Notes: a model not told the origin generated them from the letters alone. A stretch of 7,037 bases of DNA from CAVPGH01 sp046726955 (GCA_046726955.1 JBKPBQ010000260.1:1-7037), one strand, 5' to 3'; counted from the stretch's first letter, positions 1 through 6,299 are shown. Program-made: numbers and translations.

Positions 1-122
1 TCGGCGAGCGCCAGGTAGTTCGAGTAGATCCCGCCGAGGAGCGCGACCTTTCGGAAGTGGCCGAGCTCGGCGGTCCGCACGGGCTCGGGCGTCGGCGTGC
101 GGTCGAGCCTCAGGTCCGGCAC
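1..122 (-). CDS. Metallophosphoesterase-like protein, N-terminal fragment (runs off left edge)
   Basis: Only the first 40 codons are present; the gene continues beyond position 1. Translation from the GTG at 122 gives a polar leader and then, at residues 25-38, a hydrophobic beta strand followed by GGIYSNYLAL. This resembles the first strand and loop of calcineurin-like phosphoesterases, where a D-x-H-G-N motif normally sits (seen: the sequence; family placement: recalled resemblance). The GTG at 122 is preferred because it overlaps the end of the radical SAM gene by 13 bases, as expected for translational coupling. A GTG at 80 would be the other start but has no ribosome site. It is the fifth gene of the minus-strand operon. 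If the alignment is right, the usual Asp and His metal ligands are replaced by Gly and Tyr, so activity cannot be assumed. Too little is visible for a firm family call. Confidence 0.5.
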   Translation of the reverse strand, partial: MPDLRLDRTPTPEPVRTAELGHFRKVALLGGIYSNYLALA

Positions 123-973
123 GAGAGACCCTGGACGTGGCAGGTGTAGCAGGCGGAGTGCGAGAGGGCGAACGGCCGGAGCGTGTCCCGAAGGGTCGTG
201 CCCATCCGCGCCTGGGGAGAGTCGAGCAGGATCGGGCAGACCCAGACGCCGCGCGCGGTGGCCATCCTCCCGCTCGCGCAGACGAGCCGCTCGAGGTCCT
301 CGCGCTCGAGCGTCGCGCCGCGGAGGCTCTCCGCGGGCTCGTAGCCGCGCGTCCGCGCCTCCTCCGCTCCCAGCCGCAGCAGCGGCATGACCTTGAGCCG
401 AGGCTGCGCGAGCCCGATGTCGCGCAGGAGGCCGAGGAGCCGGACTCGGCCGTCCTCGGTCGAAGCACCCTCGCAGGCCTCGGTCACGGTCACCACCGGG
501 TTCAGGCCCGCCGCGGCGAGGTGTCGCACCCCTTCGAGGATCCGCTCGTACGTTCCCGCCCCGCGCACGGGGTCGTTGGCCGCCGCGTCCAGCCCGTCGA
601 GCGACACCCGCAGGTCCAGGCTGTACTCGGAAGCGTCCGAGAGGCGCCGCAAACGCGCCGCCGTCTCCTCCTTTATGAGGACGCCGTTGGTGAGCACGGA
701 GACGGGACCGAGCGCGAGCGCTGCTTCCAGCATCGGGAGGATGTCGCGGTGCAGGAAAGGCTCGCCGCCCGTGAAGTAGTACTCCTTGACGCCGAGGGAT
801 TCCGCCTCGGCCAGGAATCCGCGCACGTCGTCGAAGCTCATCATCTCGAAGCTGTGGTTCGAGGGCGAGGACGAGACGAAGCAGTGCGTGCACTGGAGGT
901 TGCAGAGCGTCCCCGCCACCTGGAGCCAGAGCGTGTCCAGGGCGGCGAGCGGGGCCTGGGGGAAGACGCTCAC
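110..973 (-). CDS. Radical SAM enzyme with cysteine-rich (SPASM/twitch-like) C-terminus
   Basis: The 287-residue protein carries the radical SAM signature CNLQCTHC (Cys24, Cys28, Cys31), which binds the 4Fe-4S cluster that cleaves S-adenosylmethionine. The GGEP motif, for SAM binding, is at 69-72. The C-terminal part holds Cys232, Cys246, Cys275, Cys278 and Cys285, including CYTC near the end. This spacing suggests one auxiliary iron-sulfur cluster, as in SPASM/twitch proteins that modify peptides or small molecules. The GTG at 973 is chosen because it forms a GTGA overlap with the stop of the oxidoreductase gene; the reading frame stays open further upstream but there lies inside that gene. 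The length is somewhat short for SPASM proteins. Its neighbours include arsenosugar-cluster families, but the protein does not look like the typical ArsS. The substrate is unknown, and no small precursor-peptide gene is visible beside it. Confidence 0.88.
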   Translation of the reverse strand: MSVFPQAPLAALDTLWLQVAGTLCNLQCTHCFVSSSPSNHSFEMMSFDDVRGFLAEAESLGVKEYYFTGGEPFLHRDILPMLEAALALGPVSVLTNGVLIKEETAARLRRLSDASEYSLDLRVSLDGLDAAANDPVRGAGTYERILEGVRHLAAAGLNPVVTVTEACEGASTEDGRVRLLGLLRDIGLAQPRLKVMPLLRLGAEEARTRGYEPAESLRGATLEREDLERLVCASGRMATARGVWVCPILLDSPQARMGTTLRDTLRPFALSHSACYTCHVQGLSCRT

Positions 974-2121
974 CGGCGCCCGGCGACGATCTCGAGCACG
1001 CTCTCGAGCTGGGCGTGACCGGTCTGCAGCAGGAACGTGGGAAGCCGGCCGTAGGCCTTGAACCCCACGAGGTGGAAGCCCGGCTCGCCGGAGAGGAGGT
1101 CCTCGTCCCGCACTCGCGGCGGAGTCAGGCAGTCCGTGATCCCGGCAATCGCGCGCTGCAGGCGGTGCGCGCCTTCGCTGACCGGCGAGATCTCGAGCGC
1201 CAGCTCGGAGAGGAACGACACGTCGGGGCGGTACCCGGTGAAGCCTACGACCGCGTCGAACAGGCCGCCCCGGTCGCCGCCCAGCGCCACCCGGAGGCGG
1301 CCGTTGTCCACCTCGATCGACTCGACACTCGCCCGCCGCTCCACTCGCAGGAACGCCGGCGGGTCCTGGGCCAGCGCGTTCGCGCGGGCGACGACGCTCC
1401 GGCGCTCGAGCAGGGGATCGCCGGCGATCTCGACGCACGGCCGCCGGTGCGCGCTCCGCGTGGCCCAGACGACGCGCGGGGACGGCGAGAGGGTTTCGAA
1501 GAGGCCGATTGCGTGGGCGGCGGAATGGCCGTGGCCGACGAGGAGCACGTCGTGGCCGGCGAGATCGGGGAGGCGCTCCTCCAGCGTGCCCAGGTGGCGG
1601 ACGAGCCGGGACTGCACGGCACTCTCGCCCCGCGCAGGCACGCCGCCCGACCCGACCGCCGCCGGCGTGTCGTAGACGCCGGAGGCGTCCAGGACGGCCT
1701 CGGCTTCGATCGCGTACTCCCCCTCCGGTCCCTCGACGAGGAGCCGGAACGGCCGCTCCGCACGCAGCGGATGGCCGGCCATCTCGGATCGCGTCAGGCG
1801 CGACCGACCCACCGCCACCACGCGGTGTCCCGTGCGTACGGGACCGCGAAGCCCCGCGGCCAGCGGCTCGAGGACGCGCTCGACCATCTCGACACCGGTG
1901 AGGATCGCGTCCTCCGGCGGGAGGAGGGCGCCCAGCCGACGCCTGGCGCGCGGCGAGACGTTCATCCCGAGCGGGCTGAAGAACCGCGTCCGGCCCCAGC
2001 GCCGGAGCGAGTCGCCGACCCGCCCCTTCTCGAGGACGGTGACCTCGAACCCGCGCTCCTCCGCCCCTAGCGCTGCTTCGAGGCCCATCGGCCCCGCCCC
2101 GATGACGACGAGACGGCTCAT
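970..2121 (-). CDS. FAD/NAD(P)-dependent oxidoreductase (flavin monooxygenase / disulfide-reductase-like)
   Basis: The 383-residue protein has two Rossmann dinucleotide-binding motifs. The first is at the N-terminus (VIGAGPMG, residues 6-13, with Glu31 at the end of the second strand as expected for FAD ribose binding). The second is central (LVGHGHSAAHA, about 194-204), expected to bind NAD(P)H. The linker motifs DASGVY (145-150) and GFTGYRPD (293-300) match the ATG-type motifs of flavoprotein reductases and FMO-like enzymes. No CxxC redox disulfide follows, so a thioredoxin-reductase-type mechanism is unlikely; NAD(P)H-driven oxygenation or reduction of a small molecule is more plausible (inference). 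The ATG at 2121 forms an ATGA overlap with the peroxidase-like gene, with a purine-rich GGAAGGG just upstream. The stop overlaps the radical SAM start by four bases. Both overlaps indicate tight translational coupling within the operon. Confidence 0.85.
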   Translation of the reverse strand: MSRLVVIGAGPMGLEAALGAEERGFEVTVLEKGRVGDSLRRWGRTRFFSPLGMNVSPRARRRLGALLPPEDAILTGVEMVERVLEPLAAGLRGPVRTGHRVVAVGRSRLTRSEMAGHPLRAERPFRLLVEGPEGEYAIEAEAVLDASGVYDTPAAVGSGGVPARGESAVQSRLVRHLGTLEERLPDLAGHDVLLVGHGHSAAHAIGLFETLSPSPRVVWATRSAHRRPCVEIAGDPLLERRSVVARANALAQDPPAFLRVERRASVESIEVDNGRLRVALGGDRGGLFDAVVGFTGYRPDVSFLSELALEISPVSEGAHRLQRAIAGITDCLTPPRVRDEDLLSGEPGFHLVGFKAYGRLPTFLLQTGHAQLESVLEIVAGRR

Positions 2122-2447
2122 CCCTTCCGCGCGAGCGTGTTGCAGGCCTGGACCCAGTGCGCGATCACGCCGCCCCCGCGGATGACGGCGGCCACGTTCA
2201 CGGCCTCCGCCATCTCCTCGGGGGAGATCCCGGCGTCGGTGCAGGCCGAGGCGTAGGAATCGATGCAGTACGGCTCCTGGATCGCGTAGGCGACGGCGAG
2301 GGCGACGAGCTTCTTCGTCCGCTCGTCGAGCGCGCCCTTCTCCATCGCGGCGGCGTACCACTTCATGAACTGGTCGAAGAGCTCGGGCGTCGTCTTCGAC
2401 ATCTCGCCGAAGCGGGCGAGGTCCTCCGACATGTAGTAGCTCGGCAT
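2118..2447 (-). CDS. AhpD/CMD-fold peroxidase-like protein, arsenosugar-biosynthesis-associated type
   Basis: This small all-helical protein (109 residues) has the carboxymuconolactone decarboxylase/AhpD core. A helix ending in QEPYCIDSYASAC (57-69) is followed by the typical EEMAEAVNVAAVIRGG segment (78-92). From memory, overall sequence and length match the family named arsenosugar biosynthesis-associated peroxidase-like protein, also found beside radical SAM (seleno)proteins. AhpD members use a CxxC pair to reduce peroxides. Here the first position is Glu58, so only Cys61 of that pair remains, with Cys69 and Cys102 elsewhere. Residue 61 is encoded by TGC, so it is cysteine, not selenocysteine. 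A strong ribosome site precedes the ATG at 2447, and the stop overlaps the oxidoreductase start. Its role is probably thiol redox chemistry or an electron relay for the neighbouring enzymes (inference). Confidence 0.88.
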   Translation of the reverse strand: MPSYYMSEDLARFGEMSKTTPELFDQFMKWYAAAMEKGALDERTKKLVALAVAYAIQEPYCIDSYASACTDAGISPEEMAEAVNVAAVIRGGGVIAHWVQACNTLARKG

Positions 2448-2450
2448 GGC

Positions 2451-2456
2451 TCCTCC
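2451..2456 (-). promoter_or_regulatory. Shine-Dalgarno site GGAGGA of the peroxidase-like gene
   Basis: On the minus strand GGAGGA lies three bases (GCC) before the ATG at 2447. It is the clearest ribosome site in the window. It fixes this start and suggests that the peroxidase-like gene is translated strongly and independently of the upstream gene. The genes after it rely on stop/start overlaps instead. Confidence 0.75.
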
Positions 2457-2499
2457 GGCAGAAAGGGATCCTCCCCGGAGCGAGCGCCCCGAGGCCTAT

Positions 2500-2512
2500 C
2501 GGGTGCGACCCG
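2500..2512 (-). other. Small intercistronic hairpin
   Basis: CGGGT and ACCCG form a perfect 5-bp stem around a 3-base loop, starting one base after the stop of the DUF2064 gene. No T tract follows, so it is not a convincing terminator. It may protect or process the mRNA between the first gene and the rest of the operon, or be a chance GC palindrome. The remaining bases of the 66-base spacer hold only the ribosome site of the next gene and another weak GC stem. Confidence 0.3.
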
Positions 2513-2513
2513 G

Positions 2514-3188
2514 TCAGGCCGAGGCGGGAGGGCCGCGGGGGACGATGAGGGAGAGGCCGGGGCGGAGGCGGGCGGGCTCCGGTTCGGCGGGGCGGCTCGT
2601 CGCCGTCTCGGCACGGATCTGCTTCAGCAGGGCGACGAGAGCGGGGTCGGCCGCGGCCGCCCGCACGAGACGAGGCAGGTCGGCGACGCAGTCGAGGTCG
2701 CCGAGGGCCGGCAGGAGCGGCGCCGTCCCCGACCGCGCCAGGAGGTCGTGGAGCACGAAGCCCGTCTGCCAGCGCACGCCGGCGAGGACGTGGTCGGAGG
2801 GCCCGCGGCAGCCCAGCAGGTAGACGCCGCCGTCCGGGGAGGGGCCGAGGACCACGGCGCGATCCCGGAGCAGGTCGAAGGCGCGGCGGAGCTGGGGAAG
2901 GCCGAGGCCGGGGACGTCCCCGGGCACGATGACGATCGTCTCGTAGCCGAGAGCGCGGGCGTCGGCGAAGGCGTTGCGGAGGCGCTCGCCGAAGTCCGCC
3001 CCGCGCTGGGCCAGGGGTCCAGCGCCGCCGACGCCGAGGAGGTCGACGTCCGGCAGGGCGGCCGCTGCCGCGGCCAGGCGCCGTCCGGCGAGGCGGAAGA
3101 GGGGCTCCGCGGAGCGCAGGCCCTTCACGCGGGCTTCCACGCGGGGAGCCCGCGCGAAGACGAGCACGCACGTGCGCGAGGAGGCCAT
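2514..3188 (-). CDS. DUF2064 / TIGR04282-type glycosyltransferase-like protein
   Basis: The 224-residue protein has the GT-A-like fold signature of the DUF2064 family: an N-terminal strand CVLVFARAP (7-15), QRGADFGERL (61-70), a PGDVPGL motif (89-95) in place of the usual TDCPGL, GPSPDGGVYLLG (115-126), and a late LGDLDCVADLPRL segment (162-174). Family members are annotated as glycosyltransferases of arsenosugar biosynthesis, probably using a nucleotide sugar (established naming; function largely inferred). The PGxxKTRL region after the first strand is poorly kept here, so donor use may differ. The ATG at 3188 is chosen; a GTG at 3200 in the same frame would add four residues. Neither has a clear ribosome site, and a possible promoter lies so close that the mRNA may be almost leaderless. 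The gene is first in the minus-strand operon, 66 bases before the peroxidase-like gene. Confidence 0.8.
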   Translation of the reverse strand: MASSRTCVLVFARAPRVEARVKGLRSAEPLFRLAGRRLAAAAAALPDVDLLGVGGAGPLAQRGADFGERLRNAFADARALGYETIVIVPGDVPGLGLPQLRRAFDLLRDRAVVLGPSPDGGVYLLGCRGPSDHVLAGVRWQTGFVLHDLLARSGTAPLLPALGDLDCVADLPRLVRAAAADPALVALLKQIRAETATSRPAEPEPARLRPGLSLIVPRGPPASA

Positions 3189-3198
3189 CCGGGGCGGC

Positions 3199-3227
3199 AC
3201 GCTAGTTCACGCGTCCAGCGAAGTCAA
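3199..3227 (-). promoter_or_regulatory. Possible sigma-70-like promoter of the minus-strand operon
   Basis: On the minus strand TTGACT (3227-3222, 5 of 6 matches to TTGACA) is followed, after 17 bases, by TAGCGT (3204-3199, only 3 of 6 matches to TATAAT). Transcription would begin near 3190, just before the ATG at 3188, giving a leaderless or nearly leaderless message. This would fit the lack of a ribosome site. The -10 box is weak, so the call is tentative. Confidence 0.3.
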
Positions 3228-3297
3228 CGCGCATCCGTTGGCGCTCGCCGCCCGCTGCGGATCGCAATTTTAGGGATCGTCCGCCGAGTGCCGGCGC

Positions 3298-3303
3298 TAC
3301 AAT
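3298..3303 (+). promoter_or_regulatory. Possible -10 box of the kinase gene
   Basis: TACAAT (5 of 6 matches to TATAAT) lies 14 bases before the ATG at 3318. No good -35 is found at 16-18 bases, but an A/T-rich patch (AATTTTA, 3266-3272) stands out further upstream in this GC-rich region. If the box is real, the leader is under ten bases and translation starts almost at the mRNA end. The rest of the 129-base divergent spacer shows no other recognisable signal. Confidence 0.35.
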
Positions 3304-3317
3304 AATGAAGACAGTCG

Positions 3318-5804
3318 ATGACACAGCTGACTCCAGGATCGACGATCTCACACTACCGGATCCTCGATACCCTGGGTCGCGGCGGCCAGGCGACGGCCTT
3401 CAAGGCGGAGGACACCCGCCTCAACCGCACGGTCGTCATCAAGGCGCTGCGCCCGGAGCTCGCGGCGAGCGAGTACGCGCGCCGGCGCTTCGAGCGGGAG
3501 GCGTGCCTCTGCTCGGCGCTCGACAACCCGCACATCCAGGCCGTCTACGACATCGGGGAGGCGAACGGGCTCTACTACATCGTCCTCCAGTACGTCGAGG
3601 GGCCGACGCTCAAGCAGTTCATGGGCGGCCGGCCGCTCGAGCCGATGTCCGCCCTCTCCATCGGGATCCAGCTCGCGGACGCCCTCGCCATCGCCCACGC
3701 GGGAGGGATCGCCCACCGCGACCTGAAGCCCGCGAACATCATCGTGACCCCGGGCGGGCAGGCCAAGATCCTCGACTTCGGGCTGGCCAAGATGGTGGTG
3801 CCCGAGGCGACCGAGGACGGCTCGCCCCCGCGCTCCCCCACCGACGACCCGCTCACGGAAGTGGGCGTTCCCTACGGCTCGATGGGCTACGGCTCGCCGG
3901 AGCAGGCCCGCGGCGAGAACGCGGACTACAGGACCGACATCTTCAGCCTCGGCGTCCTCCTCTACGAGATGGTCACCGGCATGCCGCCCTTCCGCGGCAA
4001 GCACGCGGTCGAGGTCCTGAACGCCGTCATCAACACGTCTCCCCGCCCGATCCGAGACCTGAACCCCAAGGCGCCCGCCGCGCTCCAGCCCATCCTCGAT
4101 CGCGCGCTCGCCAAGGACCCGCGCGACCGCTACCAGACGATGGCCGCGCTGCGCGACGAGCTCAAGGCCCTGCTGCGGCGGCTCTCCCGCGACGCGGGCG
4201 GCGTGAGCGGGGACACCGGGAGCTTCGTCCCGCTGCAGCGGGCGCGCGCCTCCTGGCTCCTCACCGGCACCCTGGGACGCGTGCTCGGCCGCCTGCGGGT
4301 GCCCGTGCGCGATGCCCGGTCGGGACCCATCGGGGGCCGCGCTCCCTCCCGTCCCTCCACCTGGGGGAGTGAAGGCAAGCCCACGATCGCGGTCCTCCCC
4401 TTCAAGAACCTGGCCAGCGACCCGCACGCGAGCTTCTACGAGTTCTCGCTCGCCGACGGGGTGATCACGGAGCTCGCGCACCTGAAGTCGCTGGTGGTGC
4501 GGCCGTCCGCCTACATCGCCCCCTACGTGGGGATGAACGTGGATCCGCGCCAGGTGGGCGAGGAGCTCGCGAGCTCGCTCGTGCTCTCCGGGGGGTTCAT
4601 GAAGGGGCCCGACCGCATGCGGGTCACCGCGCAGCTCATCGCCTCCGACACCGGCGAGATCGTGTGGAGCGACAAGATCGACGTGCCCGACCGCGACCTG
4701 CTCACCATCCAGGACGCGATCGCGGAGCGGCTCATCGCGGGGCTCCGGCTCCGCCTCACCGACGAGGAGCGGCGCCAGATCGACCGGCCGATGACGCGCA
4801 GCGCCGACGCCTACGAGTTCTACCTGCGCGGACGCGACATCCTCTTCCGCTACATCCTGCACAGCCACGACGAGGCGGAGCTCGAGGAGGCCATCCGGAT
4901 GATGCACGAGGCGATCGGGCTCGACCCCGAGTTCGCCCGGGCCCACGCGACCCTCGGCCGCTGCTACGTCCTCCACGCCCAGGGCTGGGGCGGGCGCGAG
5001 AACTACTCGCTCGCCGAGCGCTCGCTCAAGCGCGCGCTCGAGATCGACCCCACGATCGTCAACGCGCACCTCCAGATGGTCTACGTGGACCTCCACCACG
5101 GCGACAAGGAGCACGCGCGCGCCACCATCGACCGGCTCCTCCACGAGGTCCCCGACGACCCCTCGGTGCTCTTCGTGGCCGGCATGCTCTTCCGCCTGGA
5201 CGGCCTCTACGATCGCGCCCTCGAGATGTACGACCGCCTGCTCAGCCTGAATCCGCGCGACGTGCCGATCGTGAGCTTCAACAAGGCGCGGATCTACACG
5301 CACGAGGGGCGGTTCGACGAGGCGATCGCCGAGCTCTTGAAGGGCCAGGCCGCGGAGCCCGAGCACCCGCTGATCAAGACCTTCCTCGCCGTGGCCCTCT
5401 TCAACCGGGGCGACGTGGACGAGGCGCAGGCCCTGATCGAGGAGGTGATCCGCCAGAACCCGCACTTCGACGGCGTGCAGCCGCTGCTCGCCTGGTGCTA
5501 CTCCGCGCGCGGGGAGCACGATAAGGCCCGGGCCCTCATCACCGAGCACGTCAAGGAGGTCGCGACCGCCGACCACGACATCGCCTTCTGGGTGGCGTCG
5601 TTCTACGCGATGGAGGGGATGAAGGAGGAGGCCCTCGAGTGGGTGCGCCTCGCGGTGTGGATCGGCAACGAGAACTACCCGCTCTTCGAGAAGAGCCGCA
5701 AGCTCGACAGCCTGCGCGACGACCCTCGCTTCGTCGAGCTCATGGGCGATCTCAAGCGCCGCTGGGAGGAGCGGCGAGAAGCGCCCCGGGAGGTCGCGCT
5801 CTAG
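3318..5804 (+). CDS. Ser/Thr protein kinase with TolB-like domain and C-terminal TPR array
   Basis: The 828-residue protein begins with a complete Hanks-type kinase domain (about 13-285): glycine-rich loop LGRGGQATA (19-27), catalytic Lys42 in VVIK, Glu61 of helix C, HRDLKPAN (133-140), DFG (153-155), SPEQ (193-196) and the conserved Asp207. All catalytic residues are present, so it should phosphorylate Ser/Thr. After a Pro/Arg-rich linker (about 300-353) comes a TolB/adenylate-cyclase-associated type domain (KPTIAVLPFKNL, 354-365, to about 480), then several TPR-like helical pairs (about 495-785) for protein contacts. The ending WVRLAVWIGNENYPLF... is typical of this kinase group. No signal peptide or clear transmembrane helix is seen; 311-327 is only mildly hydrophobic, so a cytoplasmic location is likely. 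The start has only a weak GAAGA-like ribosome site. It is divergent from the radical SAM operon and may sense or regulate it (speculation). The architecture is common in Acidobacteriota. Confidence 0.95.
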   Translation: MTQLTPGSTISHYRILDTLGRGGQATAFKAEDTRLNRTVVIKALRPELAASEYARRRFEREACLCSALDNPHIQAVYDIGEANGLYYIVLQYVEGPTLKQFMGGRPLEPMSALSIGIQLADALAIAHAGGIAHRDLKPANIIVTPGGQAKILDFGLAKMVVPEATEDGSPPRSPTDDPLTEVGVPYGSMGYGSPEQARGENADYRTDIFSLGVLLYEMVTGMPPFRGKHAVEVLNAVINTSPRPIRDLNPKAPAALQPILDRALAKDPRDRYQTMAALRDELKALLRRLSRDAGGVSGDTGSFVPLQRARASWLLTGTLGRVLGRLRVPVRDARSGPIGGRAPSRPSTWGSEGKPTIAVLPFKNLASDPHASFYEFSLADGVITELAHLKSLVVRPSAYIAPYVGMNVDPRQVGEELASSLVLSGGFMKGPDRMRVTAQLIASDTGEIVWSDKIDVPDRDLLTIQDAIAERLIAGLRLRLTDEERRQIDRPMTRSADAYEFYLRGRDILFRYILHSHDEAELEEAIRMMHEAIGLDPEFARAHATLGRCYVLHAQGWGGRENYSLAERSLKRALEIDPTIVNAHLQMVYVDLHHGDKEHARATIDRLLHEVPDDPSVLFVAGMLFRLDGLYDRALEMYDRLLSLNPRDVPIVSFNKARIYTHEGRFDEAIAELLKGQAAEPEHPLIKTFLAVALFNRGDVDEAQALIEEVIRQNPHFDGVQPLLAWCYSARGEHDKARALITEHVKEVATADHDIAFWVASFYAMEGMKEEALEWVRLAVWIGNENYPLFEKSRKLDSLRDDPRFVELMGDLKRRWEERREAPREVAL

Positions 5805-5822
5805 CTCCCCCGGCGGCCCGCG

Positions 5823-5838
5823 TGTGACGGACATCACG
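5823..5838. promoter_or_regulatory. CRP/FNR-family operator-like palindrome
   Basis: TGTGA-N6-TCACG matches the CRP consensus TGTGA-N6-TCACA at nine of ten arm positions. It lies in the 89-base spacer between the kinase stop (5804) and the lipoprotein start (5894), about 56 bases before the latter, a fitting place for activation or repression. A further CGTCAC (5849-5854) lies downstream and could be a partial second half-site. No convincing -35/-10 pair was found beside it, so the regulated promoter is unknown. Confidence 0.45.
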
Positions 5839-5893
5839 CACTGCCGGGCGTCACCGTCGAAACGGGAGCCGATGGGCGACCCTTGCCGTCCCG

Positions 5894-6271
5894 ATGCGAA
5901 CACGCTCCCTCCTCCCTGCTCTCTTCCTCGCCGCTTCCGCCGCCGCCTGCACCGAAGGTCGGATCGCGAACGAGCTGCCCACTGCCGCCGCCGATGGCGG
6001 CGCGGTCGTTCTGGGCACCGTCGTGAAGGCGGGTGCGGACGCCCAGACTCCGGGCAGCGACCTCACCGTGCACGCCGTCGAGACCGGGAGCACGACCGCT
6101 ACCGATCCGTCGGGGAAGTTCGTCCTGGGCGGCCTTCCGTCCGGCACGGTGACGCTGCGCTTCCGGGGCGTCGACTGCGACGCCGCGCTCCAGCTCTCCG
6201 GGCTCGTCAGCGGGCAGAGCGTCACGATACGGGTGCGCGTCGCGGGTTCTTCGGCTTCGCTCCAGGACTGA
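5894..6271 (+). CDS. Small lipoprotein with carboxypeptidase-regulatory-like beta-sandwich
   Basis: The 125-residue protein starts with a lipoprotein signal peptide: MRTR, a hydrophobic stretch, and a lipobox ending AAAC with Cys19 as the lipidation site. The mature part (about 39-118) is strand-rich and carries the pattern GTVVKAG ... TDPSGKFVLGGLPSGTVTLRF (last part 70-90). This is characteristic of carboxypeptidase-regulatory-like (CarboxypepD_reg, prealbumin-like) domains that fold as a beta-sandwich in secreted and envelope proteins. Such domains bind or support partners rather than catalyse. A second cysteine, Cys95, is unpaired in the mature chain. The ribosome site before the ATG at 5894 is weak. 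The gene follows the kinase and a CRP-like site and is closed by a terminator-like hairpin, so it may be its own transcription unit. Its specific function is unknown. Confidence 0.82.
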   Translation: MRTRSLLPALFLAASAAACTEGRIANELPTAAADGGAVVLGTVVKAGADAQTPGSDLTVHAVETGSTTATDPSGKFVLGGLPSGTVTLRFRGVDCDAALQLSGLVSGQSVTIRVRVAGSSASLQD

Positions 6272-6299
6272 CGCGCGCGGCCGGCGGCGCGCGGGTTTT
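6272..6299 (+). terminator. Probable rho-independent terminator of the small lipoprotein gene
   Basis: Directly after the stop codon, CGCGCGC (6272-6278) and GCGCGCG (6287-6293) form a 7-bp all-GC stem around an 8-base loop, followed by GG and TTTT (6296-6299). The position and layout fit an intrinsic terminator. The T tract is short, and GC palindromes are common in this genome, so confidence is moderate. Confidence 0.5.

Noticed and set aside
110..112. A TGA near the radical SAM cysteine tail that might encode selenocysteine, since relatives of this operon include selenoproteins.
   Set aside because: The following codons in that frame show no conserved pattern, no SECIS-like hairpin is evident, and the region is better explained as the start of the next gene in another frame.
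974..1438. An N-terminal extension of the radical SAM gene upstream of the GTG at 973.
   Set aside because: It lies wholly inside the flavoprotein gene and is Arg/Pro-rich without motif content. The GTGA overlap at 970-973 gives a natural start.
970..3171. A 733-codon minus-strand frame that would extend the flavoprotein upstream across two other genes.
   Set aside because: The upstream part is Arg/Pro-rich shadow sequence. The Rossmann motif starts exactly at the ATG at 2121, which overlaps the previous stop, and the AhpD-like and DUF2064 genes occupy the region in other frames.
5786..5813. A GGGAG/CTCCC hairpin spanning the kinase stop codon as a possible terminator.
   Set aside because: The stem is short, the loop is 12 bases and contains the stop codon, and no T tract follows.
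3348..5903. An 851-codon open frame on the minus strand opposite the kinase gene, slightly longer than the kinase gene itself.
   Set aside because: It is a mirror of the strong GC codon bias of the kinase gene. Its translation is low in complexity and shows no domain, while the plus strand carries every kinase motif and the TPR pattern.
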